Source: Gemmatimonadaceae bacterium (lineage in GTDB: Bacteria; Gemmatimonadota; Gemmatimonadetes; Gemmatimonadales; Gemmatimonadaceae). Taken from it: a stretch of DNA of 21,638 nt. Made by a program: the position numbers and the translations under genes. The notes under the pieces are model-generated. The model was not told where the DNA came from and made no database searches. It was given only the letters and a program-made list of their open reading frames with translations. The stretch spans positions 1 to 21,638 of the forward strand of contig JACDDZ010000006.1 of NCBI GenBank assembly GCA_013816695.1. Reading direction: 5' to 3'. This document shows, one piece after another, positions 14,728-21,638 of the stretch (position 1 is the first letter of the stretch; the number at the start of each line of letters is the position of its first letter).

Positions 14728-16616
14728 GCGATCGCAAGGCGCTGCTGGATCGACTGCTTGACCCATTCCAGGTCGTTGTATTTGACGGCGCGATGGGAAC
14801 ACAGCTTTACGCAAAAGGTGTCTTCATCAATCAGTGTTACGATGAGCTGAATCTTCGCGCGCCCGATCTCATTCGCGAAGTCCACCGCGCTTACATCAAG
14901 GCAGGCGCTGAAGTCATTGAGACCAATACGTTCGGCGCAAGTCGCGCGAAGCTCGAACAGTACGGACTCCAGTCGCAGGTGTCCGAAATCAATCGTGAGG
15001 CCGCCAAGCTCGCTCGCGAAGTTGCAGAGGATGACGTTCTTGTCGCTGGTGCGGTTGGACCCCTTGGGATTCGTCTCGAACCATACGGCCCTACCAGTCT
15101 CCTCGAAGCCCGGCAAATGTTCGCCGAGCAGATGAACGGACTGAAGAAGGGGGGTGCCGATCTTTTCATTCTCGAAACGTTTGCAGACCTGCACGAGATC
15201 GAGCAGGCGATTCTCGCAGCCAGAGAGATCGCACCTGACTTCCCGATAATCGCACAGATGACGATCGGCTCGGACTGTCTCACGCCCTACGGCGTTTCAC
15301 CCGAGGACATTGCCAAGTCGCTGGACGCGTTCGGTGCCGACATCATTGGCCTGAACTGCTCGGTTGGTCCTCAGACAATTCTCGATGCGATCGAAAAAAT
15401 GTCTCCCGCTACCCGTCGCAAGCTCAGTGCACAGCCAAACGCTGGAATGCCGCGCGAAGTCAGCGGACGCAGCATGTACATGGCAAGTCCCGAGTATATG
15501 GCGACGTACGCCCACCATCTCGTCCAGGCGGGAGTGAAAATCGTCGGCGGATGCTGCGGAACGACGCCCGAACACATCGCCTCAATTGTCGAGGGAATCC
15601 GCCCGCTTGTTCCACGCCAGCGAAAGACCGTGCAAGACCGGCGCGTGCACCACGCAGAAATTCCGGACGAGCCAAAGGGAGTTGCACCGGTCCCATTCGC
15701 GGATCGCTCCAGGTTCTCCGCAAAGATTGCTCGCGGCGACTTTGTAACTTCAGTCGAAATAGTTCCACCTCGTGGCGTGGACGCCACGCGCATGCTCAAG
15801 GACACTGCGGCGCTCAAGGCGGCCGGCGTTGACGCAGTCAATGTTCCGGACGGACCGCGCGCGCAGAGCAGGATGGGCGCGCTACTTACCAGCCTTTTGA
15901 TCGAACAGCGCGTCGGCATCGAAACCGTTACTCACTACTGCTGCCGCGATCGCAACCTGCTGGGAATGTTGAGCGACCTCCTGGGGGCGGCCGCGACAGG
16001 ACTGCACAACATTCTTCTCATCACAGGCGATCCGCCAAAGATGGGTCCATACCCGAATGCGACCGCAGTATTCGACATCGACGCCATTGGACTCACCAAT
16101 CTGGTCAGCAATCTCAATCGTGGGCTCGATCCGGGCGGCAATCCCATCGGCGCTCCGACGCAGTTTGCAATCGGGGTTGGAGTCAATCCCGCCGCAATCG
16201 ATCCCGCTAATGAGCTGAGCCGCTTCGAGTGGAAGGTCGATGCAGGCGCCGAGTACGCAATCACGCAGCCTGTGTTTGACGCCGAGCAGCTTGAACGCTT
16301 TCTCGGCACCATCAATCACACCCGCATTCCCATCATCGCGGGAATCTGGCCGCTGGTTTCACTGCGAAATGCAGAGTTCCTCGCCAACGAGGTTCCCGGG
16401 GTTACGGTTCCGCAGCCGATCATCGAAAGAATGCGGCGCGCGAGTGCGAAGTCAAAGGAAGCCGGAGTTGCGGAAGGAATCGCAATCGCGAAGGAGATGC
16501 TCGAGCGCGTCAGGCCGTTGGTGCAGGGGGTCCAGGTGTCAGCGCCGTTTGGAAAGGTAGAATTGGCGCTGGAAGTTTTTGGGGACCACATCAAAGCCGA
16601 AGCAGCAACTGAGTAA
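14724..16616 (+). CDS. Bifunctional homocysteine S-methyltransferase / methylenetetrahydrofolate reductase
   Basis: A 630-residue fusion of the type known from Bacillus YitJ. The N-terminal homocysteine S-methyltransferase domain (about 1-300) has VVFDGAMGTQLY and all three zinc ligands: Cys212 in GLNCSVGP and Cys277/Cys278 in GGCCGTTPEH. The C-terminal domain (about 330-620) is a 5,10-methylenetetrahydrofolate reductase, recognisable from TSVEIVPPRG, THYCCRDRN, ILLITGDPPK and AITQPVFDAEQ. This half should supply 5-methyltetrahydrofolate to MetH, encoded two genes upstream. The role of the N-terminal half beside a full MetH, which has its own homocysteine domain, is unclear. The ATG overlaps the TMEM175 gene stop (ATGA). 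It is the last gene of the SAM-II-controlled operon. Confidence 0.95.
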   Translation: MSDRKALLDRLLDPFQVVVFDGAMGTQLYAKGVFINQCYDELNLRAPDLIREVHRAYIKAGAEVIETNTFGASRAKLEQYGLQSQVSEINREAAKLAREVAEDDVLVAGAVGPLGIRLEPYGPTSLLEARQMFAEQMNGLKKGGADLFILETFADLHEIEQAILAAREIAPDFPIIAQMTIGSDCLTPYGVSPEDIAKSLDAFGADIIGLNCSVGPQTILDAIEKMSPATRRKLSAQPNAGMPREVSGRSMYMASPEYMATYAHHLVQAGVKIVGGCCGTTPEHIASIVEGIRPLVPRQRKTVQDRRVHHAEIPDEPKGVAPVPFADRSRFSAKIARGDFVTSVEIVPPRGVDATRMLKDTAALKAAGVDAVNVPDGPRAQSRMGALLTSLLIEQRVGIETVTHYCCRDRNLLGMLSDLLGAAATGLHNILLITGDPPKMGPYPNATAVFDIDAIGLTNLVSNLNRGLDPGGNPIGAPTQFAIGVGVNPAAIDPANELSRFEWKVDAGAEYAITQPVFDAEQLERFLGTINHTRIPIIAGIWPLVSLRNAEFLANEVPGVTVPQPIIERMRRASAKSKEAGVAEGIAIAKEMLERVRPLVQGVQVSAPFGKVELALEVFGDHIKAEAATE

Positions 16617-16717
16617 CAGCTCGTTGTCAGTTTTCCGTTAACCCGTTCCCGTACTCCGTTCAACGCAAAACGGCAACGTCAGCAAAACGCAGAACTGAAA
16701 AGGCGCCGTTATCGCAT
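16617..16717. other. Convergent intergenic region, no strong terminator
   Basis: About 100 bases between the convergent ends of the methyltransferase/reductase gene and the hybrid kinase gene. It contains a weak CCGTT/AACGG inverted repeat and a spaced direct repeat of GCAAAACG. I see no GC-rich hairpin with a T-tract on either strand, so termination may be Rho-dependent or by collision. Confidence 0.5.
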
Positions 16718-19189
16718 TTAAGGCGCTTGGCTTGCCTTGGATCGATCCAGCACTTCCCTAAGCTGCCGCAGCAGTGCTTCTGGCGTGAACGGTTTTCCTA
16801 TAAAACCGTGTCCGCGTGAAGTGCCGAGCTTTCCCAGCGCCGCAGTTTCGGTGTAGCCCGACATGAAGAGGATCGGCAACTCGGGCCGGTCCGCGAGTAT
16901 TATCGCCGCCAGCTCACGTCCCCCCAACTCCGGCATCACTACGTCGGTCAGCAGGGCGTCGATCATTTCGTCGTTCTTCCTGAACACCCGAAGTGCAGCC
17001 TCGCCATTTTCTGCGGCCAGTACTTTGTAGCCGTTGCTCGTGAGAATTTTCGTCGCAACTGCGCGCAGGGCATTCGCATCTTCAACCAGGAGGATCGTCT
17101 CGGTTCCCGTGAGGCCGGTCGTTACTGAGAAGTGCTGCGCCTGTTCCGGAGCATCGCCAGGAGTCAGGGGAAAATAAAGATTGAATGTGCTTCCCTTTCC
17201 GCGCGCCGACACGACATCGATGACTCCCCCACTCTGCTTCACGATTCCGTAAACAGTCGCCAAGCCGAGGCCTGTGCCCTGCCCCACTTCCTTCGTTGTA
17301 AAGAAAGGCTCGAAGATGTGGGGACGCACATCATCTGGAATTCCCTCACCCACATCCGACACAGCCAGCAGCGCATGCGGGCCTGGCTTGAGGCCGGGCC
17401 GCAGGTTTGCCTGCATGTCGGAGACGGTCACACCACGTGTCTGGATAGTGAGCGTCCCACCTTTCGGCATCGCGTCGCGTGCATTCACAGCGAGGTTCAT
17501 CAGAACCTGCTCGATCTGCCCGGGGTCGGCTTTCATCTGACCGAGCGCGGGATCCAGTCGCGTTACTACCTGAACCGTCTCGCCGAGCAGCCTGCCAAGC
17601 AACGATTCGATATTGGCGATGCTGTCATTCAGGTTGATGAGCTTCGGCTGCAGAATCTGCTTTCTGCTGAATGCGAGCAGCTGTCTCGTCAATGCGGCTG
17701 CGTTCTCTGTGGCCTTCTTGATCGCCTCGACATCCTGTCGCTGCGGCGTGGAAGCGTCCAGATCCTGCAGCAAAAACTGGACATGGCAATCCATGACGGT
17801 GAGAAGGTTATTGAAATCGTGCGCCACTCCTCCTGCCAGCCGGCCAACTGCTTCCATCTTCTGGGCCTGACGGAGCTGCTCCGTGAGATTGCTCTGCTCG
17901 GTGATATCCTGCGCACTCCCGATCAACCGGATCACTTCACCGCGTTCATCGAGCACTGTATGACCGAGAGCATACAGAAGCTTAGTTTCGCCCTCTGTGG
18001 TCACGATGCGATGGTTATACGCAAATGGTTCATTGGTGCGGACAGTGTGCTCCACTGTCTTGCGCACGCGCTCGCGGTCGTCAGGGTGGACGATGTCGAT
18101 AAAAGTCTCGAGCGTGATCCTGCCGTTTTTCCGGACTCCGAAAAGGCGGTATAGCTCGTCCGACCAGGTAACGGTGTTCTTCCCGATGTCCCATTCCCAG
18201 CTGCCAAGCTTCGCAAGACGCTGGGTTTCCGCAAGCAGCATTTCGCTGGAGCGCAAACGCTCTTCCGAACTCTTGCGGTCGGTTATGTCACGACCCACAA
18301 GCAGGATGCCGACCACCCGCCCTTCTTCACGAATTGGATTGCAGTTGCAGAGCAGACAAATCTCACCGACACCGGTGGCGTTATAGCGCACCTCGAACTG
18401 CCTGCTCTCACCCTGTAGGCCCGCTTCAGCCTGGCGGCGCATCTCTTCGGCATCCTCCGGATGCACCAGCTCCCACACGTAACGACCGATGACTCCGTCG
18501 CTCGGCAAACCGGTGTGCAGGTACGTTGCTTCGTTCGCCGACCGAACTATCCCAAGATGATTTGTAGTGAGAATGATGTCGGGTGCGGTCTGCAGAATTA
18601 CGCGATAGCGCTCCTGCGAGCGGCGCATGATCCGGACAAAAAGATCCTGCACGTATGCACCGGCGATGAGCGCAAATCCGCCGAACAAAGACGCGGCGAG
18701 CACGAAGCTATAGTTACCGCGAATGGTTTGCACGCCCAGGAAAGGCCAGAGCTCTGTCCAGCCGGCGGCTTGTGAGAAGAGCATTACGACAAAAGCAAAT
18801 ACTGCGTAAACAGCTACAATCTGGGCTCTCCGTCTCGGCAGCGACGCGAAGGCCGCCATCGCGATGACTGCGTGTATCGTCGCACCCATCCACCAGCCGC
18901 CTCCAACGAAGGAGTACATCGCGGTGAGGAAGGTCAGATCGATGATGAACGCCAGCGTCTGGAGCGTATCGACGGCGCGTGTCGAAGCGTGGCCACGCTT
19001 CAGGATTGCATGGTAGATCGCCGATGCCAGAATCCAGACCGCAAACAGCCCAAAGGCGCGAAGCGGAACCGGGAACGCGACAAGTCTCACGAATCCCATC
19101 GCGAAAGTGAAGGCGACGAGGATCGCGAGCCGTCGCAGGTTCGTGGTGACGGTTCGGGAGAGCGCTAGAGCAAGATGTCCGTTATTCAT
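16718..19189 (-). CDS. Six-helix PAS-PAS hybrid histidine kinase
   Basis: The 823-residue sensor begins with about six hydrophobic helices (residues 20-183) with little extracytoplasmic sequence. Two PAS domains follow (about 190-305, ending GRDITDRK; about 325-440, ending AQDITEQ), then a HisKA domain (His457 in [12 protein letters not shown]), an ATPase domain (N box [12 protein letters not shown] boxes VSDVGEGIP and [11 protein letters not shown]) and a C-terminal receiver (about 697-815) with Asp749 in [12 protein letters not shown] and Lys in FIGKPFTP. The AHDFNN phosphorylation box and PAS order are typical of orphan hybrid kinases. The frame stays open to 19570, but I start at the ATG at 19189: the extra region overlaps the dehydrogenase gene, has no domain character, and a promoter-like sequence lies just upstream of 19189. 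No partner regulator is adjacent. The signal sensed is unknown. Confidence 0.93.
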   Translation of the reverse strand: MNNGHLALALSRTVTTNLRRLAILVAFTFAMGFVRLVAFPVPLRAFGLFAVWILASAIYHAILKRGHASTRAVDTLQTLAFIIDLTFLTAMYSFVGGGWWMGATIHAVIAMAAFASLPRRRAQIVAVYAVFAFVVMLFSQAAGWTELWPFLGVQTIRGNYSFVLAASLFGGFALIAGAYVQDLFVRIMRRSQERYRVILQTAPDIILTTNHLGIVRSANEATYLHTGLPSDGVIGRYVWELVHPEDAEEMRRQAEAGLQGESRQFEVRYNATGVGEICLLCNCNPIREEGRVVGILLVGRDITDRKSSEERLRSSEMLLAETQRLAKLGSWEWDIGKNTVTWSDELYRLFGVRKNGRITLETFIDIVHPDDRERVRKTVEHTVRTNEPFAYNHRIVTTEGETKLLYALGHTVLDERGEVIRLIGSAQDITEQSNLTEQLRQAQKMEAVGRLAGGVAHDFNNLLTVMDCHVQFLLQDLDASTPQRQDVEAIKKATENAAALTRQLLAFSRKQILQPKLINLNDSIANIESLLGRLLGETVQVVTRLDPALGQMKADPGQIEQVLMNLAVNARDAMPKGGTLTIQTRGVTVSDMQANLRPGLKPGPHALLAVSDVGEGIPDDVRPHIFEPFFTTKEVGQGTGLGLATVYGIVKQSGGVIDVVSARGKGSTFNLYFPLTPGDAPEQAQHFSVTTGLTGTETILLVEDANALRAVATKILTSNGYKVLAAENGEAALRVFRKNDEMIDALLTDVVMPELGGRELAAIILADRPELPILFMSGYTETAALGKLGTSRGHGFIGKPFTPEALLRQLREVLDRSKASQAP

Positions 19190-19190
19190 A

Positions 19191-19205
19191 TGTATCGGCG
19201 ATACA
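19191..19205. promoter_or_regulatory. 15-bp palindrome between kinase and dehydrogenase genes
   Basis: TGTATCG and CGATACA are perfect 7-base arms around a single G. The palindrome begins one base upstream of the kinase ATG and overlaps the predicted transcript start, so a bound dimer would block kinase transcription or initiation. The ends GTATC and GATAC recur in the palindrome at 3936-3951 beside the other hybrid kinase gene, with a longer spacer there. Confidence 0.45.
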
Positions 19206-19234
19206 ATACTAATGTTGAGCTTGCATATGGTCGA
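19206..19234 (-). promoter_or_regulatory. Candidate promoter of the PAS-PAS kinase gene
   Basis: On the minus strand, TCGACC (19234-19229; 4 of 6 matches to TTGACA) and TAGTAT (19211-19206; 4 of 6 matches to TATAAT) are separated by exactly 17 bases. Transcription would start near 19199, about ten bases before the ATG at 19189, giving a nearly leaderless message. Confidence 0.4.
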
Positions 19235-19291
19235 GTTTTTCCATGCGGTCAGGTATCTTCCAATTCTCCACCCTACCTCCGTTTCAGCCTC

Positions 19292-20437
19292 ATGAACGCT
19301 CCACTGACCATACTGACAGAAGAAGAAATGATGTTCCGCGAGGCCGTGGCAGGCTTCGCCGAGGAGGAGGTTCGCCCCCGAGTTATGGAAATGGAGCGTG
19401 CAGCCAGACTCGACCCGACCCTGCTCCCGAAATACTTCGAGATGGGCCTCATGGGCATTGAGGTCCCTGAAGAGTTCGGCGGGGCTGGAGGGTCGCTTTT
19501 CATGGTCACGCTGGCCGTCGAGGAGATCAGCAAAATCGACGCTGCCGCAGCCATCCTGGTTGACGTCCAAAATACCCTCGTCAACTACCCCATTAACCGT
19601 TACGGGAACCAGGAGCAGAAGTCGAAATATCTGCCCCAGCTGACCGGAGAGAAGGTCGGTGCCTATGCATTGTCGGAATCGGGTTCCGGTTCGGACGCCT
19701 TCGGGCTCGCGGCCCGGGCTGAAAAGAAGGGTGACCGCTGGATCCTGAATGGTCAGAAGCTCTGGATCACAAATGGTGCCGAGGCTGGCATCTACGTCGT
19801 TTTCGCGAACATGAACTCCGAGGCCGGCTACAAAGGCATTACCGCGTTTATAGTGGAGCGCGACTTCAAGGGATTCAGCGTCGGCAAGAAGGAAGACAAA
19901 CTCGGTATCCGCGCCTCGAGCACCGTGGAGCTGATTCTGGACGACTGTGAAGTGCCGGAGGAAAATGTGCTCGGACCAGTTGGACAGGGATACAAGATCG
20001 CGATCGAGACACTGAACGAAGGACGCATCGGCATCGGAGCCCAGATGATCGGCGTCGCACAGGGCGCGCTCGACGCGACGCGCGATTATCTAGCCGAGCG
20101 TAAACAGTTCGGAAAATCGCTTTCACAGTTCCAGGGCATTCAGTTCCAGTATGCGCAGGCTGCGACCGAGCTTGAGGCTGCGCGCCTCATGGTCTACAAC
20201 GCCGCGCGGCTCAAGGATGCCGGACAGGATATCGCGCGCCAGGGAGCGATGGCCAAACTCTATTCATCGCAGGTTTGTGAGCGGGTCACGTCGCTGTGCG
20301 TAGAACTCTTCGGCGGATACGGATACACGAAGGACTACCCGGTCGAGAAATACTATAGAGATGCGAAGATCGGAGCGATCTACGAAGGCACCTCGAACAT
20401 GCAGCTGCAGACCATTGCGAAATCACTGCTCAAGTAG
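19292..20437 (+). CDS. Acyl-CoA dehydrogenase (short/branched-chain type)
   Basis: A 381-residue flavoenzyme that oxidises an acyl-CoA to the trans-2-enoyl-CoA, passing electrons to electron-transfer flavoprotein. Length and motifs are standard: YALSESGSGSDAFGL with WITNG (first signature, FAD and substrate contacts), QFGKSLSQFQ, ELFGGYGYTKDYPVEKYYRD (second signature) and IYEGTSNMQLQ near the end. Glu365 in YEGTS is the expected catalytic base, as in short- and medium-chain enzymes. Chain-length preference cannot be read from this. The frame is open up to 19175, but I start at the ATG at 19292, which gives the usual N-terminus (LTEEEMMFREAVAGFAEEEV) and leaves room for a divergent promoter. 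No Shine-Dalgarno sequence precedes it. A 12-bp hairpin follows the stop. Confidence 0.96.
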   Translation: MNAPLTILTEEEMMFREAVAGFAEEEVRPRVMEMERAARLDPTLLPKYFEMGLMGIEVPEEFGGAGGSLFMVTLAVEEISKIDAAAAILVDVQNTLVNYPINRYGNQEQKSKYLPQLTGEKVGAYALSESGSGSDAFGLAARAEKKGDRWILNGQKLWITNGAEAGIYVVFANMNSEAGYKGITAFIVERDFKGFSVGKKEDKLGIRASSTVELILDDCEVPEENVLGPVGQGYKIAIETLNEGRIGIGAQMIGVAQGALDATRDYLAERKQFGKSLSQFQGIQFQYAQAATELEAARLMVYNAARLKDAGQDIARQGAMAKLYSSQVCERVTSLCVELFGGYGYTKDYPVEKYYRDAKIGAIYEGTSNMQLQTIAKSLLK

Positions 20438-20439
20438 GT

Positions 20440-20468
20440 GTTCGACTGCGCTTGCGGCGCAGTCGAAC
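20440..20468 (+). terminator. Perfect 12-bp hairpin after the acyl-CoA dehydrogenase gene
   Basis: GTTCGACTGCGC (20440-20451) and GCGCAGTCGAAC (20457-20468) are exact reverse complements around the loop TTGCG, beginning two bases after the stop codon. There is no T-tract downstream, so it may stabilise the 3' end or assist Rho-dependent termination rather than act as a classical terminator. A protein-binding site for the next gene, which starts 32 bases later, is also possible. Confidence 0.55.
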
Positions 20469-20499
20469 GCCACGTAAAACCTCAACCGATCAAATTCGT

Positions 20500-21638
20500 A
20501 TGAAGCGCCTCCTACTCTCAATTGCACTTACTCTTACGGCAGCATCAACCGTAACCGCGCAAATCCCACAGTCGGAATACGCCACGCACAGAACCAACCT
20601 TGCCGCCGCAATTGGAAATGGAATTCTGATTGCATTTGGAAGCGGGGAGCCGGAGCAGGATTTCCTTTCATTTTTCCAGAATCCTCATTTCTACTACCTG
20701 ACTGGCTTGAAGGAGCCGGGCGCAGCCCTGGTGATGAAGAAGACGGATGCGGGCGTGGTAACCACACTTTTCGTGGAACCTCGCGATCCCTCGCGTGAGG
20801 TCTGGACCGGAAGCCGGCTGGGCATAGCCGGTGCAGCCAGGACAATGGGGTTCGCAGCGCGCGAAACGTCCGGCCTGATCGCCTATCTCGATTCTCTCCT
20901 GGCCGTTGACAGCACCTTGTACGTTGTCGGAAATATCGCGGCAAGTCAGTCGCTATTGAGTCCCGATGATCAGTTTGTGAAAGCATTGAGGGTTAGACAC
21001 CCCAATCTCAACGTCGTCAACGTGAACGCAAAGGTTAACGAACTGCGCCGCGTAAAGAGTGCCGCCGAGCTCGAGATGATTCGCAAGGCTGTGGACATCA
21101 CGGTGATCGCTCAGCGGGAAGCGATGCGATTTGCCGAACCCGGCATGAACGAGTTCGAGGTTCAGGCACTCATTGAGTACACCTTTCGTCGCAACGGCGC
21201 CGACCGGCCTTCCTTCTCCACGATCGTAGGATCTGGCCCGAACTCGACGACACTGCACTACAACGTTGACGATCGCTTCATGAACGCCGGCGAGACTGTA
21301 GTGATGGACATCGGCGCTTCCTATCGCGGTTACGCCGCCGACGTTACGCGAACCATTCCGGTAAGTGGAAAGTTTACGGCAGATCAGCGCGCCATTTATC
21401 AGATCGTTCGGGACGCACAGGCGGCGGCGGAGCGTCAGGCGAAGGTCGGAGCGCTTGCACGAGACATGACCGATTCGTCGAATGTCGTGCTTGCGGCCGG
21501 TCTTGCGCGGCTCGGGCTCACGGAATCACCCTCGGCAACCTATGACTGTGATGCTGCCGCCAGCCGCCAGTGCCCACAGTACTTCCTGTATTACATGCAT
21601 GGACTGGGACATGGCATCGGACTGGACGTCCACGATCC
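20500..21638 (+). CDS. Secreted M24 metallopeptidase, Xaa-Pro aminopeptidase-like (partial at right edge)
   Basis: The frame is open from the ATG at 20500 to the window edge, giving 379 residues. Residues 1-20 form a signal peptide ending VTA before Gln, so the protein is exported. An aminopeptidase-P-type N-terminal domain follows (FLSFFQNPHFYYLTGLKEPG, then FVEPRDPSREVWTG), then the linker LRRVKSAAELEMIRKA and the M24 pita-bread domain from about residue 190. Metal ligands in view are Asp270 (VVMDIGASYRG), Asp281 (AADVTRT) and His371 (GLGHGIGLDVHD). The two Glu ligands should lie past the edge. A short segment with two Cys (YDCDAAASRQCPQYF) precedes the His ligand. With the prolyl oligopeptidase at 7384 it makes a second exported enzyme for proline-containing peptides. 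No Shine-Dalgarno sequence is seen. Confidence 0.94.
   Translation, partial: MKRLLLSIALTLTAASTVTAQIPQSEYATHRTNLAAAIGNGILIAFGSGEPEQDFLSFFQNPHFYYLTGLKEPGAALVMKKTDAGVVTTLFVEPRDPSREVWTGSRLGIAGAARTMGFAARETSGLIAYLDSLLAVDSTLYVVGNIAASQSLLSPDDQFVKALRVRHPNLNVVNVNAKVNELRRVKSAAELEMIRKAVDITVIAQREAMRFAEPGMNEFEVQALIEYTFRRNGADRPSFSTIVGSGPNSTTLHYNVDDRFMNAGETVVMDIGASYRGYAADVTRTIPVSGKFTADQRAIYQIVRDAQAAAERQAKVGALARDMTDSSNVVLAAGLARLGLTESPSATYDCDAAASRQCPQYFLYYMHGLGHGIGLDVHD

Noticed and set aside
17132..18154. Open frame of 340 codons opposite the PAS-PAS kinase
   Set aside because: A shadow of the kinase ATPase/HisKA/PAS region, with Cys/His/Arg-rich composition and no domain.
19175..19291. 39-residue N-terminal extension of the acyl-CoA dehydrogenase frame
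   Set aside because: It crosses the palindrome and the kinase start and has no similarity to the family N-terminus. The ATG at 19292 gives the expected length.
19190..19570. 127-residue N-terminal extension of the PAS-PAS kinase frame
   Set aside because: It runs antisense through the start of the acyl-CoA dehydrogenase, is polar without family features, and would leave no room for a divergent promoter.

Overview
The window is a dense, GC-rich bacterial chromosome segment of about 21.6 kb. It has 14 genes in four or five transcription units and no gene-free gap longer than about 210 bases. I see no tRNA, rRNA, CRISPR array, transposase or phage gene. Gene content (many hybrid signalling proteins, secreted S9 and M24 peptidases, B12-dependent methionine synthesis) suggests a free-living environmental bacterium. 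Gemmatimonadota or a similar soil or sediment phylum is my best guess, but no phylogenetic marker confirms it.

Left region (1-7331) is a divergent phosphorelay island. Leftward run a single-domain response regulator, an 801-residue protein (receiver, HPt, receiver, receiver, GGDEF, receiver), a membrane-anchored HEAT-repeat protein, and the first 27 codons of a membrane protein cut by the window edge. Rightward run a CHASE3-PAS hybrid histidine kinase with two receivers, a free-standing HPt protein and another single-domain response regulator. Both arms are knitted together by 4-base stop/start overlaps. No DNA-binding output is encoded, so the visible output is cyclic-di-GMP synthesis plus whatever the HEAT and membrane proteins do. 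The 53-base divergent junction has a perfectly symmetric -10-like octamer and a GTATC/GATAC palindrome.

Middle region (7384-10208) has a secreted prolyl oligopeptidase, whose propeller contains an in-frame insertion built from nested inverted repeats, and a two-module YggT-family membrane protein.

Methionine region (10209-16616) is the best-supported regulatory unit. A SAM-II riboswitch aptamer is followed at once by an intrinsic terminator. It leads a translationally coupled operon of full-length cobalamin-dependent methionine synthase (metH), a TMEM175-family channel-like protein, and a homocysteine S-methyltransferase/methylenetetrahydrofolate reductase fusion. The aptamer strand that forms P1 and the pseudoknot can instead pair with the left arm and loop of the terminator. 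This suggests transcription attenuation by SAM.

Right region (16718-21638) has a leftward six-helix PAS-PAS hybrid histidine kinase, a divergent acyl-CoA dehydrogenase, and a secreted M24 (Xaa-Pro aminopeptidase-like) peptidase that runs off the right edge. A 15-bp palindrome sits between the kinase and dehydrogenase genes. Several genes that open transcription units have no Shine-Dalgarno sequence, and two have -10-like elements almost touching the start codon.
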